Source: a candidate division TA06 bacterium DG_78
GTDB taxonomy: Bacteria; Hydrothermota; Tepidihabitantia; SM23-42
Reading direction: 5' to 3'
Length of the DNA stretch: 23,283 nt
NCBI GenBank assembly: GCA_001303225.1
Contig: LJNI01000010.1
Span: 6,990-30,272 of the forward strand
Shown: in pieces, positions 8,352-15,777 of the stretch
How positions within the stretch are numbered: the stretch's first letter is position 1
Layout: every line of letters begins with the position of its first letter
Notes under the pieces: generated by a model
Told to the model about the DNA's origin: nothing
Seen by the model: the letters and a program-made list of their open reading frames with translations, nothing else
The model's database searches: none
Made by a program: the position numbers and the translations under genes

Positions 8352-10865
8352 GTGCTCCTGAAAAGACTCGGTAAGTACGAAATCATTAATTGGCTCGGTG
8401 GTGGAAGATTCGGCGACGTTTTCTTAGCCCGCGATACCATTTTAGATAAAGAATTTGCTCTCAAAATATCACGGATGAGGAAAGAAGAAATCAGCATGCT
8501 CAAAGACGAAGCCAAGCTCTTAGCATCTCTCGACCATCCCAATATTGTGAGATTCTATAATATTGACTTTATTGATAATAAGTTTGTATTAGTAATGGAA
8601 TATATTAAAGGAAAAATACTGCGGGATATTATAACAGAAGGCGGTATCGACATCGATGAAGCAGTAAACATAGCAACACAAATTCTCAATGCTGTATATT
8701 ATGCACACTCTCAACAGGTATTACATCGTGATTTAAAGCCTGAGAATATACTCATCACTACAAGAGAAGTTATAAAGGTAACTGACTTCGGTCTTGCCCG
8801 ATTCATTAAATCCAGCTCTATATCAGCATCAACTGCTGGCACGCCTATCTATATGGCGCCTGAGGCATGGTCAGGTAATTTTAATGAAAAATCGGATATT
8901 TGGAGTCTTGGCGTTATTTTCTATGAACTACTCACCGGTACACTACCTTTCTTAGATGATAGTCTCAATGGTCTTAAAAAGAAAATTGATAAAAATAATT
9001 TTCTTGTTCCGAGCATGCTGAGACCCAGTATTCCTGAATATATCGAAGATGTAGTTTTGAAAAGTCTGAATCGAGATTCTCGTGTGCGACCAGCTGCAAA
9101 TGAATTATTAGGTAGATTGAGTGAAAGAGGTAAAGAGATTAGAGTCAAACAAGGAATTAAAATTCCTGCAAAAGAAATCCAGACTATTAATTTCACGCCA
9201 ACACAGCAGGAGGTTATTGAATCACATAACGATACAGTACTGCTCCTCGGCCAAGCAGGTTGTGGTAAAACCACCACACTCACCTATGCTATTGCCCGCT
9301 TGCTCGAAAAAGGCATTCCAGTATCCAAAATTCTCATTTGTACATTCACCAATAAGGCTGCCAATGATATTAGATATCGATTGCAGAGATGTGCTCATTT
9401 TTCTCCTTATGAGTTGTGGCTCGGCACATTCCATACCTTGGGCTTGAGAATATTACGCCGCGATATTGAACGGATTGACATCAGCGAGGATTTCACCATA
9501 GATGAACCAAAAAATATCTTTAAAGAGATGAAAATAAAAACTGGGGAATACCGTAGTAACGCTGTCATTAAATTTATCGAAATCCTAAAAGCAAAAACAA
9601 TTACGCCTGAATGCTTTGATCCTAAAAATAAATGGGAATCGTATTGTTGTGAAATATACGAACAATATGAACAGTATAAAAAAGAAAATAGTATTTTAGA
9701 TTATGATGACTTGATTCTATATGCTATTGCATTGCTCGAGGAAAATCCCGATATACAAGAGTATTATAAAAATTTATTTGATTATATATTTGTTGACGAA
9801 CTTCAGGATATAAACCCAGCCCAGTATAAATTACTGTCTGTGCTCTATAAAAATCACATCTTCTTCACCGGCGATGAAGACCAGGCAATCTATGGCTGGC
9901 GTGGTGCTGATAAAGATTTAATCTACCGAGTTGCTAAAGATTATAAAGATGTGAAAATATTCTCGTTATCAACGGGTTTCCGTTTACCTCATGATATTTT
10001 AAAAATTGCTAATAATTTAATGAAGCGGGAACCAACAGCAATACCAGCTATGCATAATGGCGATATCATAGTGTACGCAGCAAAATCTGAACAGGATGAA
10101 GCTGATTATATTGTAAAAGAAATTAAACGTCTACGAAAGAATTCTTTTATGTTCCAAGATATTGCTCTGTTATATAGAATGAATTATATTTCGCGAGTAT
10201 ATGAGGATACATTAGCAAGAAACCGAATTCCCCATACCATTATCGGTGGTTCTTCGTTTTATGCGCGCACCGATATAAAACCACTCATTGAATACTTAGA
10301 ACTTCTCGAGGCGAGTCATACGATAAAAAAGGATGAGTTTATTGCAACGGCAATAGGATTATTTAAAATTAAAAAGAAAGAAAATGTACGAGCGCAAAAA
10401 ATATTCCAATACCACATTGAAAATGCTCATCTGCTATCTCCTGCAGTTATCATTAATGAAGTGACAGGAGTGACACATTTAAAAGGTGGAAATATTGAAG
10501 AGATGGAATCGTTAGCGCGCAGCTATGCTAACATTTCGCTATCACAATTTTTGAATGAAGTGAAATTGATCCAGGAATTGGATCTGATCGATTGGGGGAA
10601 AGATACAGTAAAGCTCATAACAATCCATAGCGCTAAAGGACTTGAATTCTCTGTTGTATTTATCGTCGACCTTGTCGAAAATATTTTTCCGATGACAAAA
10701 AAGATAGTATCGAAAAAAGATCTCGAAGAAGAACGAAGACTGTGCTATGTTGCACTCACTCGCTCACAGAAGAAATTATATCTCCTCTATCCAAAATGGC
10801 GCTATGGTCGGCACCAACAACCTTCACGATTTTTAGCTGATATGTTTAAGACATCATCTCTGTGA
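8352..10865 (+). CDS. Ser/Thr protein kinase fused to a UvrD-like SF1 helicase
   Basis: An 837-residue two-enzyme fusion starting at GTG. Residues ~6-265 form an apparently active Hanks-type kinase: glycine loop LGGGRFGDV, ATP-binding K38 (FALKIS), HRDLKPEN with D127, DFG at D145, MAPEAW and SDIWSLG. A short linker leads to an SF1A helicase with all core motifs: Q-like TPTQQEVI, Walker A GQAGCGKTT (300-308), CTFTNKAA, Walker B VDELQD (D482, E483), GDEDQAIYGWRGAD, STGFRLP, TIHSAKGLEF and VALTRS (R804). The helicase part is about 540 residues, shorter than UvrD or Rep, so the accessory subdomains are reduced. There is no transmembrane segment, PASTA or sensor domain, so signals must come from elsewhere. 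One continuous frame with no stop rules out two separate genes in this assembly. Substrates are unknown; a role in DNA repair or conflict signalling is inference. Confidence 0.93.
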   Translation: MLLKRLGKYEIINWLGGGRFGDVFLARDTILDKEFALKISRMRKEEISMLKDEAKLLASLDHPNIVRFYNIDFIDNKFVLVMEYIKGKILRDIITEGGIDIDEAVNIATQILNAVYYAHSQQVLHRDLKPENILITTREVIKVTDFGLARFIKSSSISASTAGTPIYMAPEAWSGNFNEKSDIWSLGVIFYELLTGTLPFLDDSLNGLKKKIDKNNFLVPSMLRPSIPEYIEDVVLKSLNRDSRVRPAANELLGRLSERGKEIRVKQGIKIPAKEIQTINFTPTQQEVIESHNDTVLLLGQAGCGKTTTLTYAIARLLEKGIPVSKILICTFTNKAANDIRYRLQRCAHFSPYELWLGTFHTLGLRILRRDIERIDISEDFTIDEPKNIFKEMKIKTGEYRSNAVIKFIEILKAKTITPECFDPKNKWESYCCEIYEQYEQYKKENSILDYDDLILYAIALLEENPDIQEYYKNLFDYIFVDELQDINPAQYKLLSVLYKNHIFFTGDEDQAIYGWRGADKDLIYRVAKDYKDVKIFSLSTGFRLPHDILKIANNLMKREPTAIPAMHNGDIIVYAAKSEQDEADYIVKEIKRLRKNSFMFQDIALLYRMNYISRVYEDTLARNRIPHTIIGGSSFYARTDIKPLIEYLELLEASHTIKKDEFIATAIGLFKIKKKENVRAQKIFQYHIENAHLLSPAVIINEVTGVTHLKGGNIEEMESLARSYANISLSQFLNEVKLIQELDLIDWGKDTVKLITIHSAKGLEFSVVFIVDLVENIFPMTKKIVSKKDLEEERRLCYVALTRSQKKLYLLYPKWRYGRHQQPSRFLADMFKTSSL

Positions 10866-10904
10866 CAGTTTTCTACTTTTGCCAGTATATATGGCTATCT
10901 ATCC

Positions 10905-11507
10905 TTAACGCTTCCTCTTTGTAAAATAGAGCAGAGTAAAAATAACCAACATTGCAATCAAAATACACAGCACTATAACATTATATTCTCTCAAAAAATG
11001 AGAAGCCTCTTGCCAAGAAGCGCCAACCGAAAAACCGACGATGACCAAGAAGAGATTCCATATTATAACACTGATAAAACTATATAAAAAAACTGTTTTG
11101 CTCTTTATCTTAACAAGACCAGCTGCAAAACATATCGGTGCTCTCATTCCTGGCAAAAAGCGATTCAAAATTATGATGAAGTCGCCACGTTTCGTAAATT
11201 TCTGTTTTGCCCGTTCAATCAAGCGAAGGGGAAAGAATTTGCCCAGAAAAGATTTTGAAAAAAACTGAACCAATTCATTGCCTCTATTCTTTCCAATAGT
11301 ATAGATTATCATTATTCCAGCAATACTCCCCACGACAGTACACGTGAAGACCACATATGGACTATAATGACCCTGCCCAGCGATGAATGCAAAAACCAAG
11401 ACAAAAGCATCAGATGGGTATGGCGGAAAGAGACTCTCAAAGAGTGCGTTGAATAACAGAAATGTATACACGAGTAGTGGTTCTCGAGACGATAACCATT
11501 CAAACAT
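10905..11507 (-). CDS. DedA family (VTT domain) membrane protein
   Basis: A 200-residue integral membrane protein of the DedA/SNARE-associated family. Relatives work in membrane homeostasis, and some act as lipid carrier flippases for undecaprenyl phosphate. Signature features are the acidic re-entrant segment FESLFPPYPSDAFVL (about 23-37), the GKNRG loop, and the second re-entrant segment NRFLPGMRAPICFAAG with the conserved Arg residues; four to five hydrophobic stretches surround them. It is the last gene of the minus-strand cluster beginning with nfeD, 27 bases after the HhH protein. It converges with the kinase-helicase gene at 10865. Which DedA subgroup it belongs to cannot be settled by eye. 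Confidence 0.9.
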   Translation of the reverse strand: MFEWLSSREPLLVYTFLLFNALFESLFPPYPSDAFVLVFAFIAGQGHYSPYVVFTCTVVGSIAGIMIIYTIGKNRGNELVQFFSKSFLGKFFPLRLIERAKQKFTKRGDFIIILNRFLPGMRAPICFAAGLVKIKSKTVFLYSFISVIIWNLFLVIVGFSVGASWQEASHFLREYNVIVLCILIAMLVIFTLLYFTKRKR

Positions 11508-11534
11508 ACGAGTTATATGCTCCCATGAGATAAT

Positions 11535-13253
11535 CTATAGCCGCACATCAATTTGACATCCAATTTGTGTTGCTGTATCAGAATCTTTATGCACAAGTGA
11601 ATATTTGAATGTCGTAGTAATTATTTCTATTGGCTTGATACCAAGATGGATAAAGCCATAATAGCCATCATTGTAGAGCATACGGTTATTTATAATGCCT
11701 GGCAAATCGACCTCATAAACATAAATTCTGGAGGCGTAAGAATCTGTATTGAACAAACCATATCTCACTCTTAATCGCATATTTTTTAGCAGTAGGCCTG
11801 CCTCAATGGCACCGAAAATTCCTCTGTCTAATTCGTTTGAATCATATACATGCTTTTCTTCTAACCTCAGATCAAAAAAAATGGCTTTTATTGGTGTAAT
11901 ACGAAGAAAAACTCGTGCACCCGACAAATCCATCGTTTCTCTGGTAAATCGCCACCGTATCTGAAACTTGGTATTGAGAACACCATAACTCTTTTCGAGG
12001 TTAACACGTAACCCATACTTCGCAGAATCTGTTTCAACCATATTATCAAAGGTTACTGTCGTCCCAAGATTGATTAATTTGGAATGATGACTGATATCTA
12101 AGGTGCCACCAAAATAATTATCATCTGCCTCTACCCCCTTTGGCGAACAGAAGCCGAGAGGAAAATATTTCCCCGCGAGGTTGAAATCAAAATAGGGAAA
12201 GAAACCACTAAATCCAAAAAGTCCCCCACTATGGTTATTAAAAGAACGCGCCCACTCCGAGAACACGACAAACTGATCACCGTAGTAATTCAATCCGATT
12301 GCAGAAATCCAGAATTTATCGCCGTAGAATTGGGCAAAAGAATCGTCACACACAAATTCAGGACTGTAGACACACCTGTATGATCGGTTTGAAATCAATA
12401 GATTTGAGAAACGATACCGCAGGTCATAACCCATAATTTCCTCATTAATTCTATCCTTTCGACTCAGTGATGAAGAATCGGTATGCTTCCCCGATTCATA
12501 GAATGAACGAGCAAAGCCGAGAGAATCTATCCTGCCATCAAGTTTCTGGTTTGAATAAAAAACAGTGTACTTCACAAAAAATGAATCAGAAAATGCAGCA
12601 CCAAAAAAGCCACTATTTTCCAAACTCGATGTATACGGTAATATACCACGTTCGTTCATCATAACGCGAAAATCTGTTGTAGTGAAAAAAGAACCAATCG
12701 GTGAGAGCACTACCCCTGTGCCCAAATCTAAATTATATTTTCCAAAGGCAAATTCCCAGTTCCTATCATTAATTATAACACCTGCCGAGTAATAATCAAA
12801 AAAAGAACTTTCATGGGGATCCTTTTCCGTAACGAGGAAAATATTATAGTGGTTTAAAATACATTGTGATTTTGTGTAGTAGCCTTCTGAGTTCTGTTCA
12901 TGAGGCATCTGTGTCATCACACGCATTCTTGTGGTTAATTTCTCAAAACTGAATGGTTTTGCCTCGATTGTTACAAATGGTTTTATGTTTTCGAAAATAA
13001 CTCTATCAATTCCCGGGATATTCACTAGCTCATTGATGGTACTAAAAGGACGGTGTTCAATGATTTTCAAACAATGTACCGGCAAGAGGTAAGGAATTTT
13101 CGCCAAGTCCTCAAAGTGAGCAGTATTTATATCAATTGGGTTCTTGGTTAAATTTTCAATATCATCGATAATAATCTCGAAATCTCTCTCCTCTTCGGTT
13201 TCGAATATCGTAGCATCACTAACTAAGCATATACAGCACAAGAGTAAAATCAT
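11535..13253 (-). CDS. HhH-domain protein with predicted outer-membrane beta-barrel
   Basis: A 572-residue exported protein. A short hydrophobic start (MILLLCCICLVSDA) is the likely signal peptide. Residues about 38-95 are a tandem helix-hairpin-helix pair of ComEA type: PIDINTAHFEDLAKIPYL, then FSTINELVNIPGIDRVIFENI. The remaining ~450 residues are rich in alternating aromatic/polar strands (for example WEFAFGKYNLDLGTG and MRLRVRYGLFNTDSY) and end in IGCQIDVRL, as expected of a barrel. HhH-barrel proteins of this design occur in FCB bacteria, and their role is not established to my knowledge. The ATG overlaps the stop of the upstream barrel gene (ATGA), so the two are translationally coupled and may act together. 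HhH motifs often bind DNA, but here they could be protein-binding. Confidence 0.78.
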   Translation of the reverse strand: MILLLCCICLVSDATIFETEEERDFEIIIDDIENLTKNPIDINTAHFEDLAKIPYLLPVHCLKIIEHRPFSTINELVNIPGIDRVIFENIKPFVTIEAKPFSFEKLTTRMRVMTQMPHEQNSEGYYTKSQCILNHYNIFLVTEKDPHESSFFDYYSAGVIINDRNWEFAFGKYNLDLGTGVVLSPIGSFFTTTDFRVMMNERGILPYTSSLENSGFFGAAFSDSFFVKYTVFYSNQKLDGRIDSLGFARSFYESGKHTDSSSLSRKDRINEEIMGYDLRYRFSNLLISNRSYRCVYSPEFVCDDSFAQFYGDKFWISAIGLNYYGDQFVVFSEWARSFNNHSGGLFGFSGFFPYFDFNLAGKYFPLGFCSPKGVEADDNYFGGTLDISHHSKLINLGTTVTFDNMVETDSAKYGLRVNLEKSYGVLNTKFQIRWRFTRETMDLSGARVFLRITPIKAIFFDLRLEEKHVYDSNELDRGIFGAIEAGLLLKNMRLRVRYGLFNTDSYASRIYVYEVDLPGIINNRMLYNDGYYGFIHLGIKPIEIITTTFKYSLVHKDSDTATQIGCQIDVRL

Positions 13254-13966
13254 AAACCGAAACCTGCACTCAATCTATGCGATAGACCCAGTTGGCGGTG
13301 GTGGGTTCCTGCATAACCGAGACACAAATCACCGAGGTGAATTTTTAGTCCATACTCGAGGAGCAGGGGGTCAGTATTCACGCCTAATGCCAATTCAAAA
13401 ATGTTGTAGGGATAATAATGCGCAGCAATATTAAAAAATGGTAAATCTGTTTCAATCCCCCGTATTATAAAATTAAACAGTACATTGTCTGCCGCACGAA
13501 ACCCGCATTGTATCGAATAGCTTGCTGGAATATAATCGATGTCAGAAAACTTAGGCACATTGATATTATTAATCCACACTCCGAGATCGAAAGGCGTATG
13601 TTGGAAGAGTGCTCCAAACTTCAATGAAAAACCAAAATGGTTGTAATGGTCTTTGATCGAATAATTGAGCATAGAGATATTGAAACCAACAGCGAAATGC
13701 TTAATAAAAGGAAACCCAAATCCTAATCCGATTATGTTTTCTCTATAAAGTTCATTACCGAAAGTAGTGATACATATACTATATGATTTAATTTGTGAGT
13801 AGAGAGAATACGTTTTCAATTCAGATAAACCAAAATTCACACCTGTACTAGCGATTATCCCAAATTGTTGTTGGTAGAGTGCTGCTGGATTAAATTGATG
13901 CTCAGATAAAATGCTTTGCGGAAAAAGAGAAGACTCAAAAACCGCAACGAGACAGAAAACGAACAT
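13250..13966 (-). CDS. PorV/PorQ-like outer-membrane beta-barrel protein
   Basis: A 238-residue exported protein. A hydrophobic N terminus (residues 1-17) is followed by HQFNPAALYQQ; the 'NPA' element after the signal peptide is typical of PorV/PorQ/UPF0164-like barrels of FCB bacteria. The rest consists of alternating beta-strand patterns with many Gly and aromatic residues (GLGFGFPFIKHFAVGFNISML, FELALGVNTDPLLLEYGLKI) and ends in HRLSAGFGL, with a terminal hydrophobic strand. It starts five bases after nfeD and overlaps the HhH-barrel gene by four bases. PorV is a type IX secretion component; I see no other T9SS gene here, so only the barrel fold is claimed. Confidence 0.68.
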   Translation of the reverse strand: MFVFCLVAVFESSLFPQSILSEHQFNPAALYQQQFGIIASTGVNFGLSELKTYSLYSQIKSYSICITTFGNELYRENIIGLGFGFPFIKHFAVGFNISMLNYSIKDHYNHFGFSLKFGALFQHTPFDLGVWINNINVPKFSDIDYIPASYSIQCGFRAADNVLFNFIIRGIETDLPFFNIAAHYYPYNIFELALGVNTDPLLLEYGLKIHLGDLCLGYAGTHHRQLGLSHRLSAGFGL

Positions 13967-13971
13967 TAGTC

Positions 13972-15228
13972 TTATGTCGATTCTGTTTCTTCAACATTCA
14001 ATATCATTTCTTTAACACCAATGACCTTCACTTTGCTGCCTTTCTTAATTTTTTTATCGCTGACCGCATTCCAATACTCGCCATGGACAAACACTGAACC
14101 ACTATCTTTTGTTATATCTGTCTTAGCATGTCCGATCTCTCCGACTATCCCCTCTTTGCCTGTCGTTTGCCTTTTGAATTGGGCATGGATTCCTAACGCC
14201 ACAAGGAAAGTAAAAAACGCTGCAATGATGATAACGACAATCATAATAACCTCCCATGATACCCTAAAAAATGGTACATCACTTTCAAACAAAATTAATG
14301 AACCCATTACCAGTGAAATTATTCCACCAATAGTTAAAAGGCCTTGTGATGTTACGTATATTTCTAATATAAAAAGAATAGCAGATAGAATGATCAATGC
14401 TACTCCAGCATAATTAACTGGGAGCAGGTGCAATGAATAAAATCCTAAAATCAGGCAGATACCGCCAACGACTCCAGGAAAAATCATGCCGGGGTTTTGT
14501 AATTCAAAAAATAAGCCATAAATGCCTAATAGTAGCAAGATGTAAGCTATATTAGGATTAGTCAAAATCAATAGTAACTGTTCTCGTATGGTCATCGTGA
14601 TATCTTTTACAGATTGTGATTCGGTTTCTAAAGTAATTTCACGAGTGTCAACTTGTACAGTTCGCCCATGCAATTTCGTAATCAGTTCGTACACATCGTC
14701 GGCAATGATTTCACAAACGTCTAATTTCAGTGCTGTCTCAGCATCGATTGATGCACTTTCGCGCACTGCCTTTTCAGCCCACCTCTCATTTCTGCCTCTC
14801 TCTTTTGCTAATGCCTGCAAATAAGCAACAGCATCATTCGTTACCTTTTCAACCATCACACTATCCATCTTCTCACCACCCATACCAACCGGGTGCGCAG
14901 CACCAACATTTGTCCCTGGTGCCATTGCAGCAATATGGCTCGCGTATATTATTAAAAAACCAGCTGAAGCAGCCCTCGCTCCTTTTGGCGCAACATAAAC
15001 AATAATAGGGATTTTCGCATTAAGCATCCTCTTGGTAATCTCACGCATCGATTCATCGAGACCTCCAGGAGTATCGAGTTTTATAATCAAACATGAGGCA
15101 TCATGTTCCTCGCTTGTCTGAATTGCCCGCAATAAGTAAGAACTACTTGCTGGACTTATTACACCACTCAATTCAGCCACATATATGTCATGTATATTCC
15201 ATAGAAAGATTAAAAATAAAATAAACAT
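13972..15228 (-). CDS. nfeD: NfeD-type membrane-bound serine protease (long form)
   Basis: A 418-residue ClpP-class membrane protease joined to an NfeD domain, the long type like Pyrococcus PH1510, whose relatives cooperate with SPFH/stomatin proteins in membrane quality control. After a signal segment comes the protease: IIKLDTPGGLDESM (48-61), ARAASAGF with nucleophile Ser88, and Lys128 in EKVTNDA, 40 residues on, close to the Ser-Lys spacing known for PH1510. TM helices occupy roughly 230-350, and the C-terminal OB-fold domain (GEIGHAKTDI ... VHGEYWNAVSD ... GSKVKVIGV) closes the protein. No stomatin-like partner gene is adjacent, which is unusual; it is followed instead by two barrel genes. 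TTGACT-N17-TATGAT (15262-15234) upstream would give a leaderless message. Confidence 0.93.
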   Translation of the reverse strand: MFILFLIFLWNIHDIYVAELSGVISPASSSYLLRAIQTSEEHDASCLIIKLDTPGGLDESMREITKRMLNAKIPIIVYVAPKGARAASAGFLIIYASHIAAMAPGTNVGAAHPVGMGGEKMDSVMVEKVTNDAVAYLQALAKERGRNERWAEKAVRESASIDAETALKLDVCEIIADDVYELITKLHGRTVQVDTREITLETESQSVKDITMTIREQLLLILTNPNIAYILLLLGIYGLFFELQNPGMIFPGVVGGICLILGFYSLHLLPVNYAGVALIILSAILFILEIYVTSQGLLTIGGIISLVMGSLILFESDVPFFRVSWEVIMIVVIIIAAFFTFLVALGIHAQFKRQTTGKEGIVGEIGHAKTDITKDSGSVFVHGEYWNAVSDKKIKKGSKVKVIGVKEMILNVEETEST

Positions 15229-15440
15229 ATATTATCATAATCAAAATTTGTCAATAAGTCAATAGCAAATCAAATTCATTGATAACCACTCCATTGAAAA
15301 CGAAATTAAAAAGTTATTACACACACTCACCCACTCAGTTCAAAACAACAATAATAAAATTCTTCATTGTAAGAAAAAATTTCTTAAACCATTATTAGAA
15401 AAATCTTAATTCATTCACAAAATTTTCTTATAACGTAAAA
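15229..15440. other. AT-rich intergenic stretch, no gene seen
   Basis: Between nfeD and the promoter of the small basic gene. Very AT-rich, with no credible frame on either strand. It holds a small perfect inverted repeat, TAAGAAA/TTTCTTA with a three-base loop (15370-15386), and, just upstream of the -35 at 15447, A/T tracts (about 15418-15440) that could serve as an UP element. Confidence 0.5.
15234..15262 (-). promoter_or_regulatory. probable promoter of the nfeD-barrel-HhH-DedA cluster
   Basis: Minus strand: TTGACT (15262-15257), 17-base spacer, TATGAT (15239-15234). The -10 ends five bases before the nfeD ATG, so transcription would begin at the start codon itself. An overlapping TTGACA at 15254-15249 has no -10 at a suitable distance. 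This is the weakest of the promoters listed. Confidence 0.45.
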
Positions 15441-15446
15441 AAGTAC

Positions 15447-15474
15447 TTGACAAAATTCGAATAATGATTATAAT
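15447..15474 (+). promoter_or_regulatory. consensus promoter of the small basic gene
   Basis: Perfect TTGACA (15447-15452), 16-base spacer, perfect TATAAT (15469-15474), preceded by A/T tracts resembling an UP element. Transcription should begin near 15480-15482, directly before AAGGAGGT. Confidence 0.8.
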
Positions 15475-15493
15475 TTTACATAAGGAGGTAATA

Positions 15494-15580
15494 ATGCCAA
15501 TGAAGAAGAGAAAGAAGGCGAAAAAGAAGGCGACAAAGAAGAAAAAGAAGACGACAAAGAGAAAGAAAAAAAGAAGATAG
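15494..15580 (+). CDS. 28-residue Lys/Arg-rich protein
   Basis: A complete miniature gene. AAGGAGGT (15482-15489), a full Shine-Dalgarno consensus, stands four bases before an ATG that opens 28 codons ending in TAG. Of the 28 residues 16 are Lys and 4 Arg; the rest are Ala, Thr, Met and one Pro, in a histone-H1-tail-like KKAKKKATKKK pattern. A consensus promoter lies just upstream and a near-ideal terminator just downstream, so the transcript would be only about 135 bases and probably abundant. The peptide should be disordered, soluble and nucleic-acid-binding: a nucleoid or ribosome-associated protein is plausible. It resembles bacterial H1-like tails more than the small ribosomal protein THX, whose sequence it does not match. 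An alternative is a small RNA with purine-rich sequence. Not recognised as a named gene. Confidence 0.7.
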   Translation: MPMKKRKKAKKKATKKKKKTTKRKKKRR

Positions 15581-15586
15581 CTTGTA

Positions 15587-15621
15587 AGAAGGGGAGAGCA
15601 ATCTCCCCTTCTCTGTTTTGT
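15587..15621 (+). terminator. intrinsic terminator of the small basic gene
   Basis: A perfect 11-bp stem, AGAAGGGGAGA (15587-15597) with TCTCCCCTTCT (15602-15612), closed by a GCAA (GNRA) tetraloop. It is followed by CTGTTTTGT. It starts seven bases after the TAG of the 28-residue gene and is the strongest terminator in the window. Confidence 0.88.
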
Positions 15622-15666
15622 AGTAACGATCTCCCAATAAAACAACGTGGGATAAATGTGTGGTGG

Positions 15667-15694
15667 TTGACAAAATAGTTACCATCCATATAAT
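15667..15694 (+). promoter_or_regulatory. consensus promoter of leader ORF and prepilin peptidase-miaA
   Basis: Perfect TTGACA (15667-15672), 16 bases, perfect TATAAT (15689-15694). The expected start, about 15700, coincides with an ATG that opens a 25-codon frame running into the prepilin peptidase start. Confidence 0.78.
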
Positions 15695-15699
15695 AGCAG

Positions 15700-15777
15700 A
15701 TGAATTTTCGTATTCAAATGCTAATTGCAATGATTCACATAAATTCTTTTGAAATAGCTGAGAAAGGCTCGGCATGA
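15700..15777 (+). CDS. possible leaderless 25-residue leader ORF
   Basis: Begins with the ATG at 15700, the predicted transcription start of the consensus promoter at 15667-15694, and ends with TGA overlapping the prepilin peptidase ATG (ATGA). The peptide is MNFRIQMLIAM... followed by IHINSFEIAEKGSA: short, mildly hydrophobic and with no motif I know. The placement suggests a leader translated from a leaderless mRNA whose termination feeds ribosomes to the next gene. The alternative is a 73-base untranslated leader in which the weak AAAGG at about 15760 serves the peptidase directly. Confidence 0.42.
   Translation: MNFRIQMLIAMIHINSFEIAEKGSA

Noticed and set aside
10866..10904. Terminator between the kinase-helicase and DedA genes (GCCA ... 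TGGC)
   Set aside because: Only four pairs with no T tract; not a convincing hairpin.
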